The notes: a model not told the origin generated them from the letters alone. A stretch of 16,092 bases of DNA from CALJIC01 sp039805565 (GCA_039805565.1 JBDLTZ010000267.1:1-16092); one strand, 5' to 3'. Shown: positions 1 through 7,248, numbered from the stretch's first letter. A program made the numbers and translations.

Positions 1-272
1 CTGCCCAGCGAGCCCTGGATGCGGTCCACGATCCAGAGCGACAGCTCCAGCATGCGCTGGTCCGACACCTCGGTAGCGCCCGGCTGCGCCGCGACGCTCT
101 GGGCGACCTGGGGCTGCTGGGCCGGCGAGGCAGGGGGAGGGGTGGCGGCGCGCACCTGGACCGCCGGCTGCGGTGGCGTAGCTGGGTTCGCAGGAGACGC
201 CGCAGCGCCAGTACCAGCGGAGGGTGTGTCGTTGGGTGGCTGGGTGCCGCCAATACGCTTCAAAAGTGACAT
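1..272 (-). CDS. N-terminal fragment of a Pro/Ala-rich protein, possibly a CpaF-type secretion ATPase
   Basis: The frame opens with ATG at 272-270 and stays open to the window edge, giving 90 residues. GGAG lies a few bases upstream of the ATG. The start MSLLKRIGG is followed by a low-complexity stretch rich in Pro, Ala, Gln and Thr (about residues 11-65), then an apparently folded segment containing the motif DQRMLELSLWIVDRIQ. A short basic start plus a Pro-rich linker is common in CpaF/TadA ATPases of Flp-type pilus systems, and an AAA ATPase lies just upstream. No Walker motif falls within the fragment, so that identity is only a suggestion. It could equally be a regulatory or scaffold protein. 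It follows the AAA ATPase stop by 106 bases in the same direction and is probably co-transcribed with it. Confidence 0.65.
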   Translation of the reverse strand, partial: MSLLKRIGGTQPPNDTPSAGTGAAASPANPATPPQPAVQVRAATPPPASPAQQPQVAQSVAAQPGATEVSDQRMLELSLWIVDRIQGSLG

Positions 273-338
273 GCGACGTTCTCCTCACGTGAGCCCGGCC
301 TGGGTTGAAGCTAACAGAGAGGGCCGGAACCTGAGATT

Positions 339-355
339 GTACGACTCGGTCGTGC
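339..355 (-). other. Small hairpin between the AAA ATPase gene and the next gene
   Basis: GTACGAC and GTCGTGC pair as seven base pairs (one G-U) around a three-base TCG loop, about 25 bases past the ATPase stop. There is no T-run, so it is a weak or attenuating structure at best, or chance. Confidence 0.2.
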
Positions 356-378
356 GGCTCTCGGACCGCGGTGGAGGG

Positions 379-1815
379 TCAGGCAAGCTTGACGAAGTAG
401 GCGTCGTACGCACGGTCGATCAGCTCGCGCGACATCACCGGCGCAGCACCGCGATACTTGGCTTCGTCCAGCAGCTGGTCGCAGATATCACGCGGGTGGC
501 AGGAGCGTAGGTCGCGGCCATCACGCTTGTAGCGCTCCATGATCAGGTACCGCAGCCCCTCGTCGTTGTACTGCACGCCCTTGGCCTTCGCCACGCGGCG
601 GAAGATCTCGCGGTACTCGTCCGGAGCCGGGTTGGGCACCTCGATCTTGTGGCGAATACGGCGCAGGAACGCGTCGTCTACGAGATCCTGGGGCGAGAGG
701 TTGGTCGAGAAGACGATCAGCACATCGAACGGAACCTGGATCTTCTTGCCGGTCTGGAGGGCGAGGTAATCGATCTTCTTCTCGAGCGGGACGATCCAGC
801 GGTTGAGCAGGTCCTGAGGCCGGCACTTCTGGCGACCGAAGTCGTCGATCAGGAACAAGCCACCGTTGGCCTTCATCTGGTAGGGCGCCTCGTAAACCTT
901 TGAGATCGGGTCGAAGATCAGCTCGAGCTGGTCCATGATGAGCTCGCCACCGACCACCACCTGGGGTCGCTTACAGACCACCCAGCGCCGGTCCGGCTGA
1001 GGTGGCAGGGGGAGCGGCTTCCCATCGTAGCCAATGCGCTGCTCCGGCTCGGAGTTGGTCGGGACAGGCACAGTCTTGTGGTTGAGGGGGTCGAACACTT
1101 TAATGATCTGGCCGTCCACCTCCACCGCATACGGGATCAGCACATACCCGCCGAGCATGTTCGAGATTCCCTCGGCGATCGTCGTCTTGCCATTGCCAGG
1201 CGGGCCGTAGAGGAACAGCGACCGAGCGGAGTTGGCGGCCGGGCCGATTTTGTCCAGCATGCGCTCGTTGACGACCAAATGGCTGAAGGCATCGCGCACG
1301 GTCTGGGTGTCCACCACCAGCTCACCTACCGCCTGCCGCCGCACCATTTCGATGTAGACGTCGAGCGGGACGGGGGCAGGGCCGGCGTACTGCGAGCGCG
1401 AGATAACCTCGTGAATCTTGATGCGACCCTTGCCGGCAATGGTGTACTGGAACGAGCGCTCACCGAACCCACCCTGGGAGCCGATGATATCGACATACTC
1501 CTCGAGTTTGAGGAACTCGAGCACCTTATCCAGCACGCCGAAGAACGGCAGCCGGCTGACGTCGGCGATCTGTTGGGCGGTGATGTTGCCGTGGAAGTAC
1601 ACGACCTTCAGCACCAAGTCGTTCAGAAAGCCCATTGTCAGGCCAGACTCGACGATTGAGGTGGGCTCGGGCGGGATCTGGGGGAGCTGATTGCCAGGGG
1701 TAGCTCCGGCGGAAGGGGTTGCGAAGGGAGAGGAAGGGTGCTGCTCGGCACCACTGTGGCTTTGCTGCGCCCTGGCTGCTTCAGCGGCGGAGAACTCGCG
1801 CGACAGAAAGCTCAT
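379..1815 (-). CDS. AAA ATPase with N-terminal winged-helix-like region
   Basis: This 478-residue cytoplasmic ATPase has a low-complexity Ser/Ala/Pro start (residues 1-55), then a helical, winged-helix-like region (about 56-140) and an AAA core. Walker A GPPGNGKTT is at 204-212 and Walker B LFLIDDFG at 320-327. A sensor-1-like STN is at 370-372, with paired Arg residues at 385-386 that suit an arginine finger. The Walker A to Walker B distance is about 108 residues, well above the usual AAA spacing. The extra segment is rich in beta-prone and Pro residues and mentions no known domain I can name. The ATG overlaps the stop of the upstream 228-aa gene as ATGA, so translation is probably coupled. 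The family resembles uncharacterised AAA proteins of Chloroflexota and other environmental bacteria. Substrate and role are unknown; remodelling of a secretion or pilus complex is a guess from context. Confidence 0.9.
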   Translation of the reverse strand: MSFLSREFSAAEAARAQQSHSGAEQHPSSPFATPSAGATPGNQLPQIPPEPTSIVESGLTMGFLNDLVLKVVYFHGNITAQQIADVSRLPFFGVLDKVLEFLKLEEYVDIIGSQGGFGERSFQYTIAGKGRIKIHEVISRSQYAGPAPVPLDVYIEMVRRQAVGELVVDTQTVRDAFSHLVVNERMLDKIGPAANSARSLFLYGPPGNGKTTIAEGISNMLGGYVLIPYAVEVDGQIIKVFDPLNHKTVPVPTNSEPEQRIGYDGKPLPLPPQPDRRWVVCKRPQVVVGGELIMDQLELIFDPISKVYEAPYQMKANGGLFLIDDFGRQKCRPQDLLNRWIVPLEKKIDYLALQTGKKIQVPFDVLIVFSTNLSPQDLVDDAFLRRIRHKIEVPNPAPDEYREIFRRVAKAKGVQYNDEGLRYLIMERYKRDGRDLRSCHPRDICDQLLDEAKYRGAAPVMSRELIDRAYDAYFVKLA

Positions 1816-2498
1816 AGCTCCTCCTCGGTGTGCGCGCTGAGCCAGGGGACGGGCCGCGAGTCGGCGATCGCCTCCGTGGGGCTGAGCGAGTCAATGTGGG
1901 CGTAGGCCGCGAGCACGAAGCCCGCGTGGTACAGCTGCTCCTCGGTTGCAGTATTGTAGATACGGGCATCCGTGAGCGGCAGGAAGCGCGACTCTGTCTC
2001 GTTGAGCTCGTCGCGCAGACGGCGGTCGGGCCGCACGTACATGAACCCGGCAACGGTCAGGCGATCAGCGCTAGCGAGCACCGGCAGGGCATCTTTGGCG
2101 ACACGGCGCGAAAAGAACTTACCTTTCTCATCAACGCGCAGTCCGATATCACTGGTGATCAAAGAGTTCTCGTGGTCCGGAGCGGCCGCCTGCCACGGGG
2201 TAGGGCGGATCTCGGCGAGCGCTTCGAGATCGGTGATCAGCACGATAGAGGTGTAAGCGACCATGAGCAGATCCGAGCGGTAGAGCAGGGTCTCATCGGT
2301 GGCGCGGAAGACCTGCGCGCCAGTGATAGGCAGAAACGGGGCTGTATCGGCGTTGAGCTCATCGGTCAGACGATTACCCGGCCGGACATAGATCGAACCA
2401 ACGATCACCTGGTCGCGGGTACGCACAAATGCATCGATCGCATCCTTAGCGACTCGCGGCGTGAAGTACTTTCCTCGTTCGTCAACCCGCACTTCCAT
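1812..2498 (-). CDS. Hypothetical protein made of two tandem 100-residue repeats
   Basis: The ATG at 2498-2496 is preceded by GGAGGAG at good spacing, giving 228 residues; longer in-frame extensions lack a better site. The protein is an internal duplication. Residues 4-102 align with 121-219 without gaps at a constant offset of 117. Matching pairs include RVDERGKYF with RVDEKGKFF, RVAKDA with RVAKDA, YVRP with YVRP, DELN with DELN, FLPIT with FLPLT, and a closing RPTPW with RPVPW. No signal peptide or membrane segment is seen, and no catalytic motif. It resembles small beta-rich ligand- or protein-binding modules, but I do not recognise the family with certainty. The stop overlaps the AAA ATPase start, so the two products are probably made in fixed ratio and may interact. 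A promoter lies about 100 bases upstream. Confidence 0.88.
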   Translation of the reverse strand: MEVRVDERGKYFTPRVAKDAIDAFVRTRDQVIVGSIYVRPGNRLTDELNADTAPFLPITGAQVFRATDETLLYRSDLLMVAYTSIVLITDLEALAEIRPTPWQAAAPDHENSLITSDIGLRVDEKGKFFSRRVAKDALPVLASADRLTVAGFMYVRPDRRLRDELNETESRFLPLTDARIYNTATEEQLYHAGFVLAAYAHIDSLSPTEAIADSRPVPWLSAHTEEEL

Positions 2499-2571
2499 AG
2501 AGGCTCCTCCATTGCGCCGGCGACGGACCCACCGGAGCGTAAGCGAGCGCGGCGTGCCGGGCACGTCCAGC

Positions 2572-2601
2572 AAAAAGCCGAGCGTCTTCACGACGCCCGG
2601 C
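2572..2601 (-). terminator. Intrinsic terminator after the TPR gene, overlapping the start of the next transcript
   Basis: On the minus strand GCCGGGCGTC and GACGCTCGGC pair (10 bp, one G-U) around a GTGAA loop, followed directly by five T (2576-2572). It lies 70 bases past the TPR stop. The predicted transcription start of the next promoter falls within the first few bases of the left arm, so only read-through RNA would carry the complete stem. Confidence 0.8.
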
Positions 2602-2604
2602 CCA

Positions 2605-2634
2605 AGTATAGGCGGCGCGGCGGCCGCTTGGCAA
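2605..2634 (-). promoter_or_regulatory. Sigma70-type promoter for the duplicated-protein / AAA ATPase unit
   Basis: On the minus strand, -35 TTGCCA (2634-2629) and -10 TATACT (2610-2605) are separated by 18 bases. The predicted start is near 2598, leaving a leader of about 100 bases before the ATG at 2498. Confidence 0.7.
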
Positions 2635-2670
2635 TAGTACGGGGGAGCTAACCGACCATAGGCAATCGGC

Positions 2671-3519
2671 TTACTCCTCGTTGATATCTTCTTCCTCTCC
2701 AATATCCTGCTCGATATCGTCGAGGCCGAGCTCCTCCTCCTCGCCGCTGAAGACCTCCTCCTCGGCCTCCTCGCGGTCGTCGGCGGTATCCTCCTCCTCG
2801 AGCATATCCTCGCCGAACTCGTCGTACTGGGCGCCGGCGAGGTAGCCGCGCATCGCGCCCTCGCTGAGCTTGCCGGGGAACGAGACGCGGCCGCGCTGGC
2901 TCGGGTCCTGGTAGATCTCCCGGATGAGGATGCGGATCTGGTGGCCGTGCATCTGCGCGATGGCGGCGGCGTAACGGTTGCCGCCGGCCATCAGCTCGCT
3001 GAGGCGCTGGGCCAGCTTGGGCTCGATGCGGCCGATCTGGTTGCCGTCCACATCGTAGACCAGAACGTTGCGGCCATCGAGGCGCAGCTCGACCTTCTCG
3101 CCGGTGACAATCGCGCCGAGTGAGGGTCCGCGCGGCACATCGATCAGCGTCGTGAGCGCCGTCTTGCCTGTCTCGGTGATGAAGAGGCGCAAGTCGACGA
3201 GCTGACGCCCGGTCTTGGAGGGAGCCGAGGCGACAGCCGAGCGGGCGATGAGGTCCTCGATGCGCTCCAGGTTCTTGCGGGCGATCGGGTTGTTGGGCGT
3301 GTGCTTCAGCGCCTTCTGGTAGGCGTCGCGGGCCTCAGCAAGCTGGCTGAGCTCGAAATACGCCTTGCCCAGCCGGTTGAACGTATCGGTGTCCTCCTCG
3401 AGCGAGAGCAGCTGGAGGTTGATATCAACCGCCTCCTGCCAGCGGTTGCGTGCCGCGAAGTCGACCGCCTGCGACTGGAGGCGGCGGCGGAGGCGCAGCT
3501 TTTCGTCCTGCTTGGTCAA
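2671..3519 (-). CDS. TPR protein with a HIRAN-like central region and acidic C-terminal tail
   Basis: The start chosen is TTG at 3519-3517, because AAGGAG lies six bases upstream and no ATG fits; this gives 282 residues. Residues 12-85 form two or three TPR-type helical repeats with the typical Gly/Ala/Tyr/Pro pattern (for example AYFELSQLAEARDAYQKAL), indicating protein binding. Residues about 130-205 form a beta-rich region with the pattern VYDVDGNQIGRI followed by a helix. This recalls HIRAN or similar small beta-barrel domains, but that is inference from pattern only. From residue 233 the tail is almost purely Asp/Glu. No signal peptide is seen, so it is cytoplasmic. It follows the CPBP gene by 22 bases and is probably the last gene of the miaB unit, closed by a terminator at 2572-2601. 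Confidence 0.85.
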   Translation of the reverse strand: MTKQDEKLRLRRRLQSQAVDFAARNRWQEAVDINLQLLSLEEDTDTFNRLGKAYFELSQLAEARDAYQKALKHTPNNPIARKNLERIEDLIARSAVASAPSKTGRQLVDLRLFITETGKTALTTLIDVPRGPSLGAIVTGEKVELRLDGRNVLVYDVDGNQIGRIEPKLAQRLSELMAGGNRYAAAIAQMHGHQIRILIREIYQDPSQRGRVSFPGKLSEGAMRGYLAGAQYDEFGEDMLEEEDTADDREEAEEEVFSGEEEELGLDDIEQDIGEEEDINEE

Positions 3520-3525
3520 GGGGCA

Positions 3526-3531
3526 CTCCTT
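3526..3531 (-). promoter_or_regulatory. Ribosome binding site that decides the TTG start of the TPR gene
   Basis: AAGGAG on the minus strand, six bases before the TTG at 3519. No ATG or GTG lies at suitable distance, so the TTG is the likely start. Confidence 0.75.
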
Positions 3532-3541
3532 AGACAGAATA

Positions 3542-4387
3542 TTAGAGTCCTGGGCACATACCAGGGTTATTGATGCATGTGACGAGCGCGAGCAGGGCCA
3601 CGCCATTGTTCATGGCGTGGGCGATGATGGCCGGGATCAGGCTGCCGGTGCGGTTCACAACCCAGGCGAGGGCCAGTCCCAAGAGCATCGTTGGGATGAT
3701 GAGGGCGACGACGCCCTCGGTGGCGGCCAGGGAGTGCGCGACGCCGAACACCGCAGAGCTCAGCAGGTAGGCGCCCACGAGGCCCCAGCGGGCATCGGCA
3801 AACATGCGGCGGAGCGTGTGGAACACGTAGCCGCGGAAAAGCACTTCCTCCCCGATTGGGACGATCACCGCGGCGCCGAGCATGAACAGCGCCTGGCCGA
3901 GGTAGTCCCCGGCGAAGAGGGGGTACTGGTCAGCCTGATTCTGGCGGATCCCGGCTGAGGCAAACAGAGCGCCGATAACAGCGTTGCCTACCAGCAGCAA
4001 GACCCCGAGCCCGAGGCCGATGAGCGTCAGGCGTAGCGGCCGGGGCGCCTGGAGCCCTATCGAAGCGAGCGGCTCGCGGCGGATCAGGCGGGTGCGCACC
4101 AATGGGACGCCGATGAAGATGATGTTCTGGACGATCAGTACCAGCAGAATGCCATCGACGCCGATGAGGCGCAGTTGGTCGGCGCGGCTCAGGCCCGCCA
4201 CCTCGCCGGGCGAAAGACCCTGCTGCATCACGCGAAACGCGACGATCAGCGCCACGAGGCCAAGCGCCGTAGCCAGCAGCGCGGCCACGACGATCAGCAG
4301 ATCAAGCAGCAACACGGCGGCGAGGCGGCTCGGACGTAGGGCGGGCGGAGATGCTGATGGGGTGTACTGCTGATCGTACTGTGCCAT
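3542..4387 (-). CDS. CPBP family intramembrane metalloprotease (CAAX/Abi type)
   Basis: The 281-residue product is a polytopic membrane protein with hydrophobic stretches near 21-52, 78-96, 119-143, 164-180, 202-219, 226-245 and 250-268. It carries the three conserved CPBP motifs. EEVLFRG at 180-186 supplies the Glu pair and Arg, FGVAH at 214-218 supplies the second-motif His, and HAMNN at 257-261 supplies the third-motif His and Asn. Members of this family are Rce1-like proteases that cleave within or near the membrane, and in bacteria they are linked to protein maturation or peptide resistance. The substrate here is unknown. Its ATG shares one base with the miaB stop (TGATG), so it is translationally coupled to miaB, although no functional link is established. 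An in-frame upstream ATG at 4531 would lie inside miaB and is rejected. Confidence 0.92.
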   Translation of the reverse strand: MAQYDQQYTPSASPPALRPSRLAAVLLLDLLIVVAALLATALGLVALIVAFRVMQQGLSPGEVAGLSRADQLRLIGVDGILLVLIVQNIIFIGVPLVRTRLIRREPLASIGLQAPRPLRLTLIGLGLGVLLLVGNAVIGALFASAGIRQNQADQYPLFAGDYLGQALFMLGAAVIVPIGEEVLFRGYVFHTLRRMFADARWGLVGAYLLSSAVFGVAHSLAATEGVVALIIPTMLLGLALAWVVNRTGSLIPAIIAHAMNNGVALLALVTCINNPGMCPGL

Positions 4388-5772
4388 CAGGCCGGCGTCC
4401 CCTCGCCCACAAGGGTGCCCTGGAGCGACCACGGACTTGTCTGCGTGATGTGGACGCGCGCCAGGCGACCAGCCCAGCTCTGTGAGTCGGCGAAGAAGAC
4501 GAGCTTGTTGCCGGGGGTGCGGCCGCGCCACTTCCCGCGGTACTCGCCCTCGACGAGGACCTCGACCGTCTCACCGAGGTGGCGGGCACTGCGCTCGGTG
4601 GCGATCGTCTCCTGGAGTCGATCGAGCTCGACGCGGCGGGCCTGCTTCTCGCCCTCAGGCACAGCCTGGGCCGGGTCGGCCTCCATCTCACCGGCGCGGG
4701 TACCGGGGCGGGCAGAGTAAGCGGCAATGTGGACCTTATCGAAGCGGATCTCCTCGAGCAGCGCCTTGGTGCCCTCGAAGCGCTCACGAGTCTCGCCGGG
4801 GTGGCCGACGATAATATCGGTGGTAAGCGAGATATCCGGGATGGCGGCGCGGATCTTCTCGATCAGGGCGCGGTAGCGAGCTATAGTGTAGCCGCGGCGC
4901 ATGATCTTGAGCAGGGCGTCGTCGCCGGCCTGCACGGGCAGGTTGATCTCCGGCATACAGCGCGGGAGCTCGGCCACGGCGGCGATCAGGCGGTCCGTCA
5001 TCCAGGCGGGGTGGGAAGTCAGGAAGCGCAGGCGGTAGAGCCCGGGCACCTCGTGGACGGCGCGCAGCAAGTCGGACAGGTCGGGGCGGCCGGGGAGGTC
5101 GTGCCCCCACGAGTCCACGATCTGGCCGAGGAGGGTGATCTCACGGGCGCCGCGGGCGACGATGCGGCGGCACTCCTCGACGATCTCCTCGAGCGGGCGG
5201 GACCGCTCACGGCCGCGCCGCAGTGGGATAACGCAGAAGGCGCAGCTCATGTTGCAGCCGTACTGGATCGGCACGTGCACCGAGACCGGCGTGTTGGCCG
5301 TATCAGCGACGGGCAGGGCAGGCTCATCGAGCTGATAGATCGGGTTAGGCGCGAGCGAGAGCACTTCGTCCACCGCCGAGGGCGAGACAAAGTGGTCGAC
5401 GACCGGCAGGCGCTCACGGAAGATCGACTGGTTATTCGGGCCGACCATGCAGCCCCACAGGACGATCGTTGTATCCGGCAGCGCCTTTTTTACGCGCTGA
5501 AGCTCACCGAGCTTGCCGAGGATACGCTCCTCGGCGGAGAAGCGCACGCTGCAGGAGTTGAGAACGATAAAGCTGGCATCCTCCGGGCGCTCGGCGGGGG
5601 CGTACCCCACGCCCTGGAGCGCAGACTCGAGGCGCTCGGAGTCGGAGATATTCATCTGGCAGCCGACTGTCCAGACGTAGTATCTGCGGTCCCGCGGCGT
5701 GGTATCACGGGAGGTGCGCGCGGCGAGGGCGCGTACTTCGTTCGGGGTGATCAGCGTGACAATTTCGCTCAT
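4387..5772 (-). CDS. miaB: tRNA-2-methylthio-N6-dimethylallyladenosine synthase MiaB
   Basis: This radical-SAM methylthiotransferase adds the 2-methylthio group to isopentenyl-adenosine-37 of tRNAs that read codons starting with U. The 461-residue product has the expected order. An N-terminal MTTase domain has Cys38 (GCQMN), Cys74 (NSCSVR) and Cys108 (WGCM) for one iron-sulfur cluster. The radical-SAM core has CNMSCAFC at 173-180 for the SAM cluster. A TRAM RNA-binding domain spans about 401-447. The usual GQNVNSYG motif reads GQIVDSWG here (216-223), a modest departure. GCQMN together with CSVR fits MiaB better than MtaB or RimO, though assignment among the three rests on motif reading. Start ATG 5772 has only a weak purine-rich site. 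A good promoter lies about 50 bases upstream. First gene of a unit with the CPBP protease and the TPR protein. Confidence 0.95.
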   Translation of the reverse strand: MSEIVTLITPNEVRALAARTSRDTTPRDRRYYVWTVGCQMNISDSERLESALQGVGYAPAERPEDASFIVLNSCSVRFSAEERILGKLGELQRVKKALPDTTIVLWGCMVGPNNQSIFRERLPVVDHFVSPSAVDEVLSLAPNPIYQLDEPALPVADTANTPVSVHVPIQYGCNMSCAFCVIPLRRGRERSRPLEEIVEECRRIVARGAREITLLGQIVDSWGHDLPGRPDLSDLLRAVHEVPGLYRLRFLTSHPAWMTDRLIAAVAELPRCMPEINLPVQAGDDALLKIMRRGYTIARYRALIEKIRAAIPDISLTTDIIVGHPGETRERFEGTKALLEEIRFDKVHIAAYSARPGTRAGEMEADPAQAVPEGEKQARRVELDRLQETIATERSARHLGETVEVLVEGEYRGKWRGRTPGNKLVFFADSQSWAGRLARVHITQTSPWSLQGTLVGEGTPA

Positions 5773-5818
5773 TGCTCTCTATCGTATTTCTGTGGCGGAT
5801 TCGACACAGTAGAGCGAA

Positions 5819-5847
5819 ATTATACCCGATAACAGGGGCTACCGCAA
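5819..5847 (-). promoter_or_regulatory. Sigma70-type promoter upstream of miaB
   Basis: On the minus strand, -35 TTGCGG (5847-5842) and a perfect -10 TATAAT (5824-5819) are separated by 17 bases. The start would be near 5812, about 40 bases before the miaB ATG. Confidence 0.7.
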
Positions 5848-5855
5848 ACGCAGCA

Positions 5856-5887
5856 GCAGACGGTAGAGCCTCAGCCCTACCGTCTGC
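5856..5887 (-). terminator. Hairpin terminator candidate after the 218-aa gene
   Basis: GCAGACGGTAG and CTACCGTCTGC form a perfect 11-bp stem with a 10-base loop, 18 bases past the stop of the acidic hypothetical gene. No T-run follows, so termination may be weak or factor-assisted. It ends just short of the miaB -35 box and separates the two units. Confidence 0.55.
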
Positions 5888-5905
5888 CACATACAGAGGT
5901 TGACT

Positions 5906-6562
5906 TTACCAGACGATGATCGGCAGATCGTTCGCGACGCTCTGGTCGGCGGCGGTGCGGAGGACACGCAGGCAGCGGATCGCGGCGTGGTCGGCGGGGA
6001 CGCCGGCCTGCTGCAGCTGGCCTTCAAGCTCAACGAGCTCGCGCTGCAGGCCGATCGATGAGCCGAAGCTGACGACCGACTCGCTGTCGGCGTCCTCCTC
6101 TTCCTCCTCCTCGGCCTCCTCATCGCCCTGGTCGAACTCCACCCAGATCGGCTCGGCGAAGTCGGACGGGAGGTAGTAGCCGCCATCGGCCTGGTGGTTG
6201 ATCAGGTGCGGGTAGCGGGTCGTCTGCTCGCCCTGCCAGATACCGGCCAGCAGCGGATCGGGCTCGTCATCGAGGGAGACGCCACCCGCTACAATCTCGC
6301 CGATAGCCTTCCCCTGCTCCAGGTACGCCGCCATCAGACGCAGCGCGTAGAGATCGCTGAAGCGCTCGATGCCACCCTCCCAGATCTCGACGCCCGGGCG
6401 CGAGAGGAGATCGACCTCGACGCCCTCCTCACGCAGCAGGTCCTGGATATCGGAGAGCCACTCGCGCTCCTCATCATACAGCTCGCGGTCCTCTTCAGGA
6501 CGAGTTGTGAACATCGAGCCGACCAGGAGGTCGAGCTCAGTCATGCCTGTGGCCTCAGCCAT
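5906..6562 (-). CDS. Hypothetical acidic protein (218 aa)
   Basis: ATG 6562-6560 has AAGGAG six bases upstream. The soluble 218-residue product has no signal peptide or membrane segment. It is strongly acidic overall, with an Asp/Glu run at 145-162 that looks like a flexible linker between two parts. The N-terminal part contains a helical stretch and GGIERFSDLYALRLMAAYLE (63-82). The linker is preceded by YPHLINHQADGGYYLPSDF (117-135). The C-terminal part is helical and ends in LPIIVW. The combination of a His/Asn segment, YYLPSDFAEPIWV and a C-terminal helix resembles small immunity-like or uncharacterised bacterial proteins, but I cannot name a family. It is monocistronic, lying between a divergent promoter region and a hairpin. 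Confidence 0.8.
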   Translation of the reverse strand: MAEATGMTELDLLVGSMFTTRPEEDRELYDEEREWLSDIQDLLREEGVEVDLLSRPGVEIWEGGIERFSDLYALRLMAAYLEQGKAIGEIVAGGVSLDDEPDPLLAGIWQGEQTTRYPHLINHQADGGYYLPSDFAEPIWVEFDQGDEEAEEEEEEDADSESVVSFGSSIGLQRELVELEGQLQQAGVPADHAAIRCLRVLRTAADQSVANDLPIIVW

Positions 6563-6674
6563 TGTGTGCTCCTTACCGGGGAGGGAGGCGGCGCGGTACG
6601 CACCTCCGCCGCTTGTACCCCGCGAGGTGTCCCTCTGATCTCGAAACGTGTTGTGTCACACGATGTCGGCACGA

Positions 6675-6683
6675 AGTATACCA
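6675..6683 (-). promoter_or_regulatory. Extended -10 promoter element for the 218-aa gene
   Basis: The minus strand reads TGG-TATACT, an extended -10 (TGn plus TATACT). No convincing -35 lies 16-18 bases upstream. The start would be near 6668, leaving a leader of about 105 bases. Confidence 0.4.
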
Positions 6684-6717
6684 CGGATACAGCACTGCCA
6701 CGCGGGCCTACGCCGGC

Positions 6718-6746
6718 TTGACGCCAACATAGCGCGGCGGTAGAAT
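6718..6746 (+). promoter_or_regulatory. Sigma70-type promoter for the PDZ gene
   Basis: -35 TTGACG (6718-6723) and -10 TAGAAT (6741-6746) are separated by 17 bases, each matching five of six consensus positions. The start near 6753 leaves about 28 bases before the ATG at 6781. Confidence 0.75.
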
Positions 6747-6780
6747 CAGCCAACAGTTGAGCGGAGGGAGTGGAGACGCG

Positions 6781-7248
6781 ATGCGGTTGGAGCGGCGGAG
6801 GCTGCTGCCATGGGTGCTCCTCGGCACGACAGTGCTGTGTCTCTGGTGCAGCTTCATCAGCGCCGTAGGGGGGTGGCTGGCAGGGAGCGACATTGCCGGG
6901 CGCGAGGCGCGGGCGCGCTTCTCTGCGACAGCCGAGGCGGCGGGGGAAGCGCTGCCAGAGCTCGGCGTCCTGGTGACACGCCTGGACCGGGCAGGGCCGG
7001 CGGCGCTCGCGGGCGTGGAGCGGGGCGATCTCATTGTTGCCCTCAACGGCTCGTACATCCAGGATGCCCGTGACCTCCGCGACCAGCTGGCGCCGTACCG
7101 CGAGGGTGAGACAGTGCGGCTGACGCTGCTGCGCGAGCAGGGCGAGGAGATCGTATCGGTCGAGCTGGGTGCTTTCCCGGGAGATACCCGCCGGCCATAC
7201 CTCGGCGTCTACTACACAGCGCGCGGCGAGGAGCCAGCGGACTTGTAG
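6781..7248 (+). CDS. Membrane-anchored PDZ-domain protein
   Basis: ATG 6781 has GGAG five bases upstream, giving 155 residues; a TTG at 6759 region in frame is less well placed. Residues 1-8 are basic, followed by one hydrophobic segment (9-36) that would act as an uncleaved anchor. Residues about 61-130 form a PDZ domain: a GVLVTRL strand, AGPAALAGVERGDLIVALNG (71-90) typical of HtrA/DegP-type PDZ, then a helix and a strand with VRLTLLR. The PDZ binds hydrophobic C-termini or unfolded segments. There is no protease domain before it, unlike DegP, so this is a stand-alone binding module, probably outside the membrane. It is transcribed from its own promoter at 6718-6746. The two following plus-strand genes may be read with it. 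Confidence 0.88.
   Translation: MRLERRRLLPWVLLGTTVLCLWCSFISAVGGWLAGSDIAGREARARFSATAEAAGEALPELGVLVTRLDRAGPAALAGVERGDLIVALNGSYIQDARDLRDQLAPYREGETVRLTLLREQGEEIVSVELGAFPGDTRRPYLGVYYTARGEEPADL

Noticed and set aside
4579..5832. Long plus-strand open frame (417 codons) opposite miaB
   Set aside because: It mirrors the codon pattern of miaB, has no family motif and no ribosome site. The minus strand carries the iron-sulfur cysteines.
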